From an uncultured Collinsella sp. (GTDB taxonomy: Bacteria; Actinomycetota; Coriobacteriia; Coriobacteriales; Coriobacteriaceae), in NCBI GenBank assembly GCA_902464965.1, contig CABQLI010000009.1, positions 1 through 48,768 on the forward strand: 48,768 nt of DNA, written 5' to 3'. Position 1 is the stretch's first letter; the number at the start of each line of letters is the position of its first letter. A program made the position numbers and the translations under genes. This document shows positions 41,058-48,768 of the stretch, one piece after another. Under the pieces are notes generated by a model. The model was not told the DNA's origin and ran no database searches. It saw only the letters and a list, made by a program, of their open reading frames with translations.

Positions 41058-43685
41058 ATGAGAATCGATAAGCTAGCAATGACGTCGCGCGAGGCGCTGC
41101 AGACCGCCATGAGCACGGCTGCCGACGCGCAGGCCGGCGCGGTGGAGCCGATTCACCTGCTGTCTGCCCTGCTCGGTGCCGGCGAGCGCAATATCTCCGT
41201 GATCATCGAGCGCATCGGTGCCGACCCGGCTCAGCTCGCACGCTCCACGCAGGATGCCATCGACCATGCGCCTAAGGTTTCGGGCGAGGGCCAGCAGATG
41301 GGTCTTTCCAATGAGCTCGTCCGCGTCATCGAGAAGGCCGAGAAGAAGGCCACCAAGATGGGCGACAGCTTTGTGGTGACCGAGCATCTGCTGATGGCAC
41401 TTGCCGAGGACAAGGGTGAGGCCGGCCGCGTTCTGCGCGACGCCGGCGTGACCAAGGAGCGCATCGAGCAAGTCTACGAGGAGCTGCGTGGCGATGACCG
41501 CGTGACGTCTGCCGAGGACAAGACTCAGTTTGAGGCGCTGGAGCAGTACGGCCGCAATATCTGCGACCTCGCCCGTGCCGGCAAGCTCGACCCGGTCATC
41601 GGCCGTACCGACGAGATCCGTCGTACCATCCAGGTCCTGTCCCGTCGCACCAAGAACAACCCCGTGCTCATCGGTGAGCCGGGCGTCGGTAAAACGGCTA
41701 TCGTCGAGGGCATCGCCCAGCGTATCGTGGCCGGCGACGTGCCGAGTACGCTGCGCGACCGCGACCTCATCGAGCTCGACATGAGCGCGCTGGTCGCCGG
41801 CGCCAAGTACCGCGGTGAGTTCGAGGACCGCTTGAAGGCCGTGCTCAAGGAGGTACAGAAGTCCGAGGGCAAGGTCATCCTGTTCATCGATGAGCTCCAC
41901 ACCATCGTGGGCGCGGGTGCCACCGAGGGCTCCATGGACGCCGGCAACATCCTCAAGCCGGCGCTCGCCCGTGGCGACCTGCATGCGATCGGCGCGACCA
42001 CGCTCGACGAATACCGCAAGTACATCGAGAAGGACGCGGCGCTCGCCCGTCGTTTCCAGACCGTGATGGTGAGCGAGCCTACCGTCGAGGACACCATTTC
42101 GATCCTGCGTGGCCTGAAGGAGAAGTACGAGATCTTCCACGGCGTGCATATCACCGATAGCGCGCTCGTGGCAGCTGCCGACCTCTCCGATCGCTACATC
42201 GCCGACCGCTTCCTGCCCGACAAGGCCATCGATCTGGTCGATGAGGCGGCAAGCCGCCTACGCATGGAGCTCGACAGCATGCCGGTCGAGATCGACGCCA
42301 CCACGCGTCAGCTCACCCAGCTGCAGATCGAGGAGCAGGCGCTCATGAAGGAGACCGATGACGCCTCCAAGGAGCGTCTGGAGGCCCTGCGCCAGGAGAT
42401 TGCCGAGGTCCAGGAAAAGCTCAACGTGCAAAAGGCCGGTTGGCTCAACCAAAAGAACGCCATCGACCACGTGCAGGAGCTCAAGGGCAAGCTCGACGAG
42501 GCAAAGAGCGAGGAGGAGCGTGCGACGCGCAACGGCGATTTGGGTCGTGCGTCCGAGCTGCGCTACTCCGTGATTCCGGGCCTGCAGCAGCAGATTCAGG
42601 ATTCCGAGGCCGCGCTCGAGGCACAAAAGCAGCAGGACGGCGAGGGCCTCAACGAGCAGGTGACCTCTGATGAGATCGCCGAGGTCGTGAGCGCCTGGAC
42701 CGGCGTGCCCGTCTCCAAGATGATGCAGGGCGAGCTCGACAAGCTGAAGGGCTTGGAGGGCGAGCTGCATAAGCGTGTCATCGGCCAGGACGAGGCGGTC
42801 TCCGCTGTCGCCGCGGCCGTGCGTCGCAGCCGTGCGGGCCTCTCCGATCCGGACAAGCCCATCGGCAGCTTCTTCTTCCTGGGCCCCACCGGCGTGGGCA
42901 AGACCGAGCTCGCCAAGGCGCTGGCCGAGTGCCTGTTCGATGACGAGCGTGCGCTCGTGCGTATCGACATGTCAGAGTACATGGAGAAGTTCAGCGTCCA
43001 GCGTCTGATCGGTGCGCCCCCGGGATACGTGGGCTACGACGAGGGCGGCCAGCTCACCGAGGCCGTGCGCCGTCGTCCGTACTCCGTGATCTTGCTCGAC
43101 GAGATGGAGAAGGCTCATCCGGATGTCTTTAACGTGCTGTTGCAGGTGCTCGACGACGGCCGTCTGACCGATGGCCAGGGTCGTCAGGTGTCCTTTAAGA
43201 ACACGATCATCATCATGACGTCCAACGTGGGCTCCAAGGCTATCGCCGATCTTTCGGGCAAGGACGAGGAAGAGATGCGCCATCAGGTCGATGCGGCCAT
43301 GGCTCAGACCTTCCGTCCCGAGTTTCTCAACCGTATCGACGACATCGTGGTGTTCCATCCGCTCGGCATGGCTCAGATCGAGAAGATCGTCGACATTCAG
43401 CTCGCCGACGTTCGCGCACGCCTGGCCAAGGAGCGCATGACGCTTGCCATCACCCCGGCGGCCAAGCAGATGCTTGCTGTGGGCGGCCTGGACCCGGTCT
43501 TTGGCGCCCGTCCGCTCAAGCGTTTGGTGCAGCGCGAGGTCGTGGATGCCATCGCCGCCGCCATCATCGACGGCACGGTGCGCGAGGGCGATCAGGTGAC
43601 GGTCGATGTCGACAAGGACGGCGGCTTTACCGTTGTGTGCGACAACACGCCGGCGGCCACCTACGAGGTTCCCGACGCCGAGTAG
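41058..43685 (+). CDS. clpB: ClpB disaggregase
   Basis: 875 residues, full length. Clp N domain (about 1-140), first AAA+ with Walker A GEPGVGKT and Walker B VILFIDELHT, a long middle coiled coil (about 410-530), second AAA+ with Walker A GPTGVGKT and Walker B ILLDEMEKAHPDV, and the C-terminal D2-small domain. The pore tyrosine in GAKYRGEFE and GAPPGYVGYDEGG is present. There is no IGF/L ClpP-docking loop between the Walker motifs of D2, as expected for ClpB. With DnaK it rescues aggregates. GAGAGGTG precedes the ATG; a box shared with dnaK lies upstream; a terminator follows. Confidence 0.97.
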   Translation: MRIDKLAMTSREALQTAMSTAADAQAGAVEPIHLLSALLGAGERNISVIIERIGADPAQLARSTQDAIDHAPKVSGEGQQMGLSNELVRVIEKAEKKATKMGDSFVVTEHLLMALAEDKGEAGRVLRDAGVTKERIEQVYEELRGDDRVTSAEDKTQFEALEQYGRNICDLARAGKLDPVIGRTDEIRRTIQVLSRRTKNNPVLIGEPGVGKTAIVEGIAQRIVAGDVPSTLRDRDLIELDMSALVAGAKYRGEFEDRLKAVLKEVQKSEGKVILFIDELHTIVGAGATEGSMDAGNILKPALARGDLHAIGATTLDEYRKYIEKDAALARRFQTVMVSEPTVEDTISILRGLKEKYEIFHGVHITDSALVAAADLSDRYIADRFLPDKAIDLVDEAASRLRMELDSMPVEIDATTRQLTQLQIEEQALMKETDDASKERLEALRQEIAEVQEKLNVQKAGWLNQKNAIDHVQELKGKLDEAKSEEERATRNGDLGRASELRYSVIPGLQQQIQDSEAALEAQKQQDGEGLNEQVTSDEIAEVVSAWTGVPVSKMMQGELDKLKGLEGELHKRVIGQDEAVSAVAAAVRRSRAGLSDPDKPIGSFFFLGPTGVGKTELAKALAECLFDDERALVRIDMSEYMEKFSVQRLIGAPPGYVGYDEGGQLTEAVRRRPYSVILLDEMEKAHPDVFNVLLQVLDDGRLTDGQGRQVSFKNTIIIMTSNVGSKAIADLSGKDEEEMRHQVDAAMAQTFRPEFLNRIDDIVVFHPLGMAQIEKIVDIQLADVRARLAKERMTLAITPAAKQMLAVGGLDPVFGARPLKRLVQREVVDAIAAAIIDGTVREGDQVTVDVDKDGGFTVVCDNTPAATYEVPDAE

Positions 43686-43729
43686 ATTTTGGGCCATGCC
43701 TTAAAATCTGCCAGCCGTCTCTAAATGCC

Positions 43730-43766
43730 AAGGGCGGCGGATCCAATTGGGTCCGCCGCCCTTTTT
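43730..43766 (+). terminator. terminator after clpB
   Basis: AAGGGCGGCGGATCC / GGGTCCGCCGCCCTT (one mismatch), 4-base loop, run of T. Confidence 0.88.
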
Positions 43767-43818
43767 CGTGCGACAATCGTTGATGTTGAGCATGAGTACA
43801 TGGCAAGGAGATATGCAG

Positions 43819-43992
43819 ATGAAAGACGAGATCAAAACAAGTGCGCCGGCGCCCAAGCCCACGTCCAAACCGGCGCCCAAGCCGCGCGACCCCTACATTC
43901 GCGCCGAGAACGAGGACGATGACGGTTACGATCCCTACAGCGACCGTCGCCCCGAGCGCGAGCCAATGTTCGAAGCCGACCCCTGGCGCTGA
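43819..43992 (+). CDS. small Pro/Lys-rich acidic-tailed protein, unknown
   Basis: 57 residues. Low-complexity N-terminal half (APAPKPTSKPAPKPRDP), acidic centre (AENEDDDGYD) and a C-terminus EPMFEADPWR. No domain is recognised; probably disordered. The ATG at 43819 lies 8 bases after AAGGAG; an ATG at 43813 is too close to that site. It follows the clpB terminator, so it has its own transcript or reads through. Confidence 0.6.
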   Translation: MKDEIKTSAPAPKPTSKPAPKPRDPYIRAENEDDDGYDPYSDRRPEREPMFEADPWR

Positions 43993-44017
43993 GCGCCACC
44001 CAAAAGGCCACCAATAA

Positions 44018-44082
44018 GTTGCGGTGAAATAGGGACTGTTTTGCGGTTTGACCAGCAAAAACAGTCCCTATTTCACCGCAAC
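44018..44082. repeat. 25-bp perfect palindrome with 15-base loop
   Basis: Arms at 44018-44042 and 44058-44082 are exact complements and contain GGTGAAATAGGGACTGTTTT. The AGGGACTG core recalls the family A loops, but here it lies in the arms. Between convergent genes. Confidence 0.8.
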
Positions 44083-44123
44083 TGCGTTAGGGATGTGGGT
44101 GTTGGGCGGCTGTCTTGGGGCGG

Positions 44124-45605
44124 CTAGTCCTGGGCTTTGATGCTCGGTAGCAGGATCTGCGCGAGGTAGTCGGTCTCGAGTTTGGTCGCGGCGTCGGCCT
44201 TGCCGTCTTTGCCGACCAGCACGTTCTTGATCTGGCTATAGGTATAGCGGTTGCCGGTCGTAAGCTCGATAAGCTCAACTGCAGTGTCCATGGGGTAGGT
44301 CGACACGGGGTCTTGCGTGCGTCCGTTGATGGTCTGGGGCACCACATACGGATAAACGGGGCCGCTGGCGTAGACGGTGTAGCCGTTGCCGAGGTTTGCT
44401 GCACCCAAAACCGCGTCGCCCTCATCGGGCGTAAAGCTCTCGCCCTCGCGCACCGCGACGAGCGTCACGAGCGGTGTGTTGGTGTCGCCGTCCAGATAGA
44501 TGCATAGCGTGCTGCCGTTTTGCCAAGTTGCGACCTTGCCGTACCACTCGACGGGAATATCGAGCTGGTAGAGGTCGGTTGCCTTGTGGCGAGCGTCAGC
44601 ATCACGGGATGCCTGTGCCTTTTGCGCGCTCACGGCATTGACGGCGGCGTCGCGCCGCGCGGTTGCTGCCTGCTGGAGCACTTTGGCAGCCGCGGCGGAG
44701 CTCGCACCGCCCTCTTCGGCATACTTGGCGGCGGCATCGATCTGGTCGTCAGTCACTGTGTCGGCCGAAGGCGTCTTGAGCTTAAAGGTAGCCTGGGCAC
44801 TTAAATCCTGTCCATCGCTCTTAACGGTGACCTGCGTCTTGGTGGTCGGGACGGTATAGATGGTGCCGTCGGCCGCGATGGGGGAGGCGGCGATGGAGAG
44901 CGTGTAATCGCCGGGCAGCAGTTTGATGCCGCGGCCGTGCTCGTCAACATAGAGCGTTTCGCTCACAGAGGAGCCATCAGCGTCCTGACCGCTTACCTGT
45001 ACGGGAATCTTGGAGCCGGTGGAACAGTCGAGGCCCGCGGCATGCACGCCAATCTGCACTGACATCATCGTGTGGGCATTGGCGGCGACAGCGGCAGCCT
45101 GCTCTTGCTGATATCCGTTCCAGGCAGCATAGCCTGCACCGCCGGCGACGAGCGCGACGGCCACAACGCCGGCAACCATCAGGTTGCGGCGCTTGGGCGA
45201 CATCTTACGATGACGAACCTCGGCTTCGCGTGCTGAGGGAACGGACGGTAGGGGAATATCGCCCATGGCGATGGTCTCGTCCACGGCTGGTGCGGAACCC
45301 AGGCCAGGAAGCTCGCGGGTCAGCGAATCCTCGGCCGGCAAGCTGTCGAGCAAGACGGTTTCCTCGCCCGTGTCGGATTCGGGCTGGTTGTCGGCCTCGC
45401 TATCGTCCTCTTCGGCTTCGTCAGGAGCGTCTTTGGTGTCGCTGCCTTCGTCCTCAGTGTCTTCGTGCACCTCGTCCTGCGCGTCGACGGCCGAATCGCT
45501 AAACGAGAGCTCGTCTAGCGCGATCCGGTCAAGGCTCTCCAGGGCTTCGGCACATGCTTCCGCATCCTGGGCCGCATCCTCGCGGTCATACGTCTCATCG
45601 CTCAT
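44124..45605 (-). CDS. acidic membrane protein, paralogue of 27257 gene, unknown
   Basis: 493 residues. An acidic Asp/Glu/Ser-rich cytoplasmic region (about 1-125) precedes a basic stretch (HRKMSPKRR) and one membrane helix (LMVAGVVAVALVAGGAGYAA, about 140-160). The outer part has a beta domain (KIPVQVSGQDADGSSVSETL; IKLLPGDYTLSIAASPIAAD), TVTDDQIDAAAKYAEEGGAS, an Ala-rich helix and a C-terminal domain of about 160 residues (IPVEWYGKVATWQNGSTLCI) with a lipase-like or SIS-unlike strand pattern I do not recognise. The beta domain and helix match the zinc-ribbon protein at 27257-28402 in order and spacing. GGGGGAT precedes the ATG at 45605. Function unknown. Confidence 0.83.
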   Translation of the reverse strand: MSDETYDREDAAQDAEACAEALESLDRIALDELSFSDSAVDAQDEVHEDTEDEGSDTKDAPDEAEEDDSEADNQPESDTGEETVLLDSLPAEDSLTRELPGLGSAPAVDETIAMGDIPLPSVPSAREAEVRHRKMSPKRRNLMVAGVVAVALVAGGAGYAAWNGYQQEQAAAVAANAHTMMSVQIGVHAAGLDCSTGSKIPVQVSGQDADGSSVSETLYVDEHGRGIKLLPGDYTLSIAASPIAADGTIYTVPTTKTQVTVKSDGQDLSAQATFKLKTPSADTVTDDQIDAAAKYAEEGGASSAAAAKVLQQAATARRDAAVNAVSAQKAQASRDADARHKATDLYQLDIPVEWYGKVATWQNGSTLCIYLDGDTNTPLVTLVAVREGESFTPDEGDAVLGAANLGNGYTVYASGPVYPYVVPQTINGRTQDPVSTYPMDTAVELIELTTGNRYTYSQIKNVLVGKDGKADAATKLETDYLAQILLPSIKAQD

Positions 45606-45731
45606 ATATCCCCCAATGCAATATCGGCTCAACACTGTACCCAAAAATGGAGCCATATAAAGCGCATACGAAATATAAGATCCGATTTAACCTGAGCGCA
45701 TCGTTCGGCCGCATCCTCGCGGCAGCAAAAG

Positions 45732-45766
45732 GCCCCCGGAACGCGAACGAATCACATTCCGGGGGC
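45732..45766 (-). terminator. terminator after the multipass membrane gene
   Basis: On the minus strand GCCCCCGGAA / TTCCGGGGGC with a 15-base loop, followed by CTTTTGC. Confidence 0.75.
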
Positions 45767-45837
45767 TCTGTAATGCGTTGAGTTGCGCGGAGCCGGCTAT
45801 GCTGCTTCGCGCTCAAGCGATGTCTGCGTCAGGCGCG

Positions 45838-46845
45838 TTACTCGGCGTGCGCGTAATCCACCTTGGCGCGACGAGCGGTGGCCTTCTCCCAATCGCTGGT
45901 GCCCTCAAAGACATCCTGCTTGTAGGGATTGCGGCCGAGCTTCTTGGCACGGTAGGCGATGTAGATGATCGCGGCGATGTTGGCGATCAGCGCGACGATG
46001 GAGACCGCGGTGGCAGCGGCGGGGTCGAGCGTGGAGTGGGTCACAAAGATGGACTCCTCCTGGAAGTAGGGGAACACCTGGGCAAACATGCACCAAATAG
46101 CCAGCGTAAAGGCGCGGTTCTGGATCCAGCCGCCCTTGTTCCAGATAAAGGCGGCGACGGTGGGCGCCAACAGCAGCGCAAAGCCGCAGAACCAGGAGTG
46201 GGTGGGCAGGCAGTTGTAGGTGTAGCAGAAGTTCCAGATATCGTAGGCGATGATGTAGACCCAGGTCATGTCGGGCCACAGCATGTCGGTCTGATCTTCG
46301 GAGGAGTAGACGCTCCACCAACCGGTCATGCAGAAGATGTTGATGATACCCGCGATGCCGTTGAACACGTTGTTCCAGCCGGCCAGCTGCGTGGCGCCCT
46401 CGGAGGTGACCCAAGTGGACTGGCCCAGGACAAAGAAGTGATAAGCGCTCTCAAAGTCAGACACGACGGCGATCATGATGTTGATGGCGACGATCACAAA
46501 CGGCCACGCGCGGAACCAATGCGCCTTGCCGATCTTGCCCCACTGGTACTTAATGGCAATGAAGCCCCAGCAACCGGCCAGCGCCGCGTATACCTTGGCG
46601 TAGTGGAACCAGCTGTTCTGGTACACATGGGTGGGGTTGGTGAGCGCCCACTCGGCACCCTGCGAGACGCCCACGGCGATAGCGACGCAGTAGATGGTCA
46701 TGGCTAGCGGAGCCACGCCAAAGATGATTGCCGCGCCCAGCTTGGTGCGGCGGCCGACCTCGTTGAGCACGATCAGGCCAATAAAGACCATGGCCCAGCC
46801 GGCCCAGTGGATAAGGGTATCGCTACCCCAAACATCGAACAGCAT
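45838..46845 (-). CDS. multipass membrane protein, DUF5692-like
   Basis: 335 residues with about eight to nine membrane helices (for example WAGWAMVFIGLIVLNEVG; WPFVIVAINIMIAVVSDF; FCGFALLLAPTVAAFIW; AVSIVALIANIAAIIYIAY). It is rich in Trp and has no transporter signature I know. The pattern recalls the DUF5692 family, an assignment from memory only. It is 63 bp downstream of a TetR-type gene on the same strand and probably regulated by it. Could be a small-molecule transporter or sensor. GGAGAG precedes the ATG. Confidence 0.75.
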   Translation of the reverse strand: MLFDVWGSDTLIHWAGWAMVFIGLIVLNEVGRRTKLGAAIIFGVAPLAMTIYCVAIAVGVSQGAEWALTNPTHVYQNSWFHYAKVYAALAGCWGFIAIKYQWGKIGKAHWFRAWPFVIVAINIMIAVVSDFESAYHFFVLGQSTWVTSEGATQLAGWNNVFNGIAGIINIFCMTGWWSVYSSEDQTDMLWPDMTWVYIIAYDIWNFCYTYNCLPTHSWFCGFALLLAPTVAAFIWNKGGWIQNRAFTLAIWCMFAQVFPYFQEESIFVTHSTLDPAAATAVSIVALIANIAAIIYIAYRAKKLGRNPYKQDVFEGTSDWEKATARRAKVDYAHAE

Positions 46846-46908
46846 GCTGCTCTCCTTTCACACGCCCGCGGCCCCTCTTCTGATCGCGGGCAGTTTGGCC
46901 AAATGTCG

Positions 46909-47571
46909 TCAGTTCTGGGGCTTGCGCTCCGGATACTTGGCGGTATAGCCCTCGATGTGGAGTGTCGAGGCGATGATTTCCTTGACCGTCTCGTCGGGCA
47001 CATCGGGGTGCGTGCGGATATACATCAACAACCCCATGATGAGGGTGTAGAACGTCTCGTAGACATGATCGATGCGTAGCTCATGATGGGCGACAAAATC
47101 CACCACGGTGGTGTCGCAGATATACTGCGCCACGCGCTGGACCACGTTGTGCAAAAAGCCGCCGTAGAGCGCGCCGCTGCTCGAGGTGAGCGTACTCGGC
47201 AGCTCGTGGCCGCTGGCGACCAGGCGCTTAAAGAGCGGGGCGACGGTGTCGAGTGCGCCCTCGATATCGCCGACGGTGCGGTCGGCGTTCCACTGCTCGA
47301 GTTCGGAGATAAAGCCGTCGATCGCCTCGTCCATAACAGCGGTGACGGCGGCGTCCATATCGGCAAAGTAGTGGTAGAACAGCGAGCGCGTGCAGCCGGC
47401 TCGCTTGGTCACGGCCGATACCGATAGGTGGGACACGCCCAGCTCGGAGCTTACGGTGCGCACGGCATCGAGGATCTCGCGACGGCGTTCGTCGCCCGTC
47501 AGGCGCTTTGCCGCGCTATCGGATGCGGGGACGGCATCGACCACAGAGGTACCTGCTGTGTTGTTGCCCAT
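46909..47571 (-). CDS. TetR-family regulator
   Basis: 220 residues. N-terminal TetR DNA-binding domain, about 25-75: RREILDAVRTVSSELGVSHL, VSAVTKRAGCTRSLFYHYFA. The C-terminal ligand domain is all-helical and unassigned. It lies between the membrane protein gene and a divergent iron-sulfur protein gene, with two TTGAC-type palindromes in the intergenic space, so it likely represses both units. The ligand is unknown. Confidence 0.9.
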   Translation of the reverse strand: MGNNTAGTSVVDAVPASDSAAKRLTGDERRREILDAVRTVSSELGVSHLSVSAVTKRAGCTRSLFYHYFADMDAAVTAVMDEAIDGFISELEQWNADRTVGDIEGALDTVAPLFKRLVASGHELPSTLTSSSGALYGGFLHNVVQRVAQYICDTTVVDFVAHHELRIDHVYETFYTLIMGLLMYIRTHPDVPDETVKEIIASTLHIEGYTAKYPERKPQN

Positions 47572-47629
47572 GTTTTGCCGCCTTTCATCCTCGTTTGCCT
47601 GACCGTTCGCCTAACAGTCTTGAATATTG

Positions 47630-47667
47630 TTGACGGTTCGTCAATACTATTTTTGACACAATGTCAA
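47630..47667. promoter_or_regulatory. tandem 15-bp palindromes, TetR operator
   Basis: TTGACGGTTCGTCAA (47630-47644) and TTGACACAATGTCAA (47653-47667), centres 23 bp apart, about two turns of helix. Typical of TetR-family sites beside the regulator gene. Confidence 0.7.
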
Positions 47668-47760
47668 CAATGGCGGGTGAACGGCATGGGGGCATGCCCG
47701 GCCTGCAAAAAAAGAGGGGCGCCGCGGTCCCGCCGGGCTGTGGCAAGAGAAGGGACAACC

Positions 47761-48768
47761 ATGATTCTCAACGGACCGGGGATTAGCTACACCGAGCCCG
47801 ACATCGGTTCGGAGTTCGTGCCGCCGCTGCCGGAGCATCCGCGCGAGGCCATCGTCAAGCTATGCGAGCACTGCACCAACCGTCTGCTGCATCGCGATGA
47901 GCTGCTGGGCTACGAGTACTGGTCGTTTGCCGAGGCCGCAACCGACGAGCAGGCCGAAGTGCTCTGCAAGATGAAGATGCGCCGTCCCTATACGCTGCCC
48001 GAGATGGTCAAGCTCACCGGCATGCCCGAAGCCGATATCGAGAAGATGCTCGACGACATGAGCTACACGGGTCTGCTCGAGTACAACTGGGAAAACCCCG
48101 AGCACGCCAAACAGTGGGTGCTGCCCATGCTGGTGCCGGGTTCCGCCGAGTTCCTCAACATGCGCATGAGCCAGCTCGAGGAGCACCCGGTCTATGCCAA
48201 GTTCTTTGAGCAGGCGTCCAAGGGACCGCTGTCCAAGGCCACGCCGATGGTGCCGCCCGGTGGTGCCGGTATCGGCATGCACGTCATTCCGGTCGAGAAG
48301 GCCATCGACGCCGCGAGCACCTCGGTGCCTATTGAGCATATCGAGCACTGGCTCGACAAATACGAGGGTAAGTATGCCGCCAGCACCTGCAGCTGCCGCG
48401 CGAGCCGTCGCGTGATGGGTGAGGGCTGCGCCGACGACCCCGCCGACTGGTGCATTGCCGTGGGCGATATGGCCGACTATGTGGTTGAGACCGACCGCGG
48501 CCATTATGTAACGCGCGACGAGGTCTACGACATCCTGCGCCAGGCCGAGGACAACGGCTTTGTGCACCAGATCACCAACATCGACGGCGAGAACAAAATC
48601 TTCGCCATCTGCAACTGCAACGTCAACGTGTGCTATGCCCTGCGCACCTCGCAGCTGTTCAACACGCCCAACCTGTCGCGCTCGGCCTATGTCGCCAAGG
48701 TCGAGAAGGACAAGTGCGTGGCCTGCGGTCGCTGCGTTGAGGTGTGCCCGGCCGGTGCCGCCAAGCTG
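47761..48768 (+). CDS. iron-sulfur protein, N-terminal part (cut by window edge)
   Basis: 336 residues up to the window end, no stop reached. An N-terminal helical/HTH-like part has TLPEMVKLTGMPEADIEKML and SYTGLLEYNWENPEH. Cysteine groups follow: CSCRASRRVMGEGC (about 220), CNCNVNVCYALRTS (about 285), and a ferredoxin motif CVACGRCVEVCPAG at the very end. This layout is seen in large ferredoxin/FAD oxidoreductases of anaerobes, whose nucleotide-binding domains would lie beyond the edge. AGAAGGGA precedes the ATG. Divergent from the TetR gene and probably under its control. Redox role likely; substrate unknown. Confidence 0.85.
   Translation, partial: MILNGPGISYTEPDIGSEFVPPLPEHPREAIVKLCEHCTNRLLHRDELLGYEYWSFAEAATDEQAEVLCKMKMRRPYTLPEMVKLTGMPEADIEKMLDDMSYTGLLEYNWENPEHAKQWVLPMLVPGSAEFLNMRMSQLEEHPVYAKFFEQASKGPLSKATPMVPPGGAGIGMHVIPVEKAIDAASTSVPIEHIEHWLDKYEGKYAASTCSCRASRRVMGEGCADDPADWCIAVGDMADYVVETDRGHYVTRDEVYDILRQAEDNGFVHQITNIDGENKIFAICNCNVNVCYALRTSQLFNTPNLSRSAYVAKVEKDKCVACGRCVEVCPAGAAKL

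Overview
The window looks like a chromosome segment of a gut Coriobacteriia, most likely Collinsella or a close relative. The inference rests on GC-rich coding with strong purine ribosome binding sites, the actinobacterial gene order dnaK-grpE-dnaJ-hspR, a LytTR/GHKL two-component pair, [NiFe]-hydrogenase maturation genes with NikR, and intergenic spaces packed with palindromic repeats. I could not run a database search, so the genus is an inference.

Layout. 1-1568: an IS110-family (IS1111-like) insertion sequence. 1618-3189: a class II Fic protein with its own operator region; a ~90 bp hairpin repeat sits just 3' of both the fic gene and the next gene. 3192-6385: RpiR-type regulator divergent from a 6-phospho-beta-glucosidase and a free-standing PTS EIIA(Glc) protein (beta-glucoside use). 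6619-8325: a lipoprotein, a cluster of repeats and a HAD phosphatase. 8560-13382: a cobalamin riboswitch followed by a very large secreted, membrane-anchored surface protein, split by an apparent frameshift, whose C-terminal half carries an alpha/alpha-toroid domain of the transcobalamin type. 13564-19630: minus-strand hydrogenase maturation operon orf82-nikR-hypF-hypC-hypD-hypE; hypF contains an in-frame palindromic insertion. 19852-22958: thioredoxin, an unknown protein and a quorum-type two-component system. 23167-27118: nadA-nadB-nadC-niaR, NAD synthesis with its own repressor and a 19-bp-arm operator. 27257-30121: a lower-GC accessory patch with two zinc-ribbon membrane proteins, an unknown protein and an XRE regulator. 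30469: a 2x[4Fe-4S] ferredoxin. 31312-35611: dnaK-grpE-dnaJ-hspR. 36005: a large aconitase-like hydratase. 38400-40880: two divergent paralogous membrane-anchored proteins inside a duplicated set of palindromic repeats. 41058: clpB, sharing a regulatory box with dnaK. 43819-48768: a small Pro-rich protein, a membrane protein paralogous to one in the accessory patch, a multipass membrane protein plus TetR regulator, and a divergent, edge-truncated iron-sulfur protein.

The most unusual content is between the genes. (1) A hairpin family in which a 13-nt loop (GGGGACAGGTTTC and relatives) is nearly constant while the stems differ completely from copy to copy yet stay self-complementary; at least nine members. 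(2) A two-copy ~150 nt structured element (7186-7345 and 35612-35770) with conserved linkers and fully compensated stem changes, a candidate undescribed structured RNA or DNA element. (3) Two kinds of palindrome arrays, each present as exactly three units with fixed period (62 bp or ~80 bp), each kind at two loci. (4) A palindromic element inserted in frame in hypF. The riboswitch-controlled toroid surface protein suggests a cobalamin-capture system.
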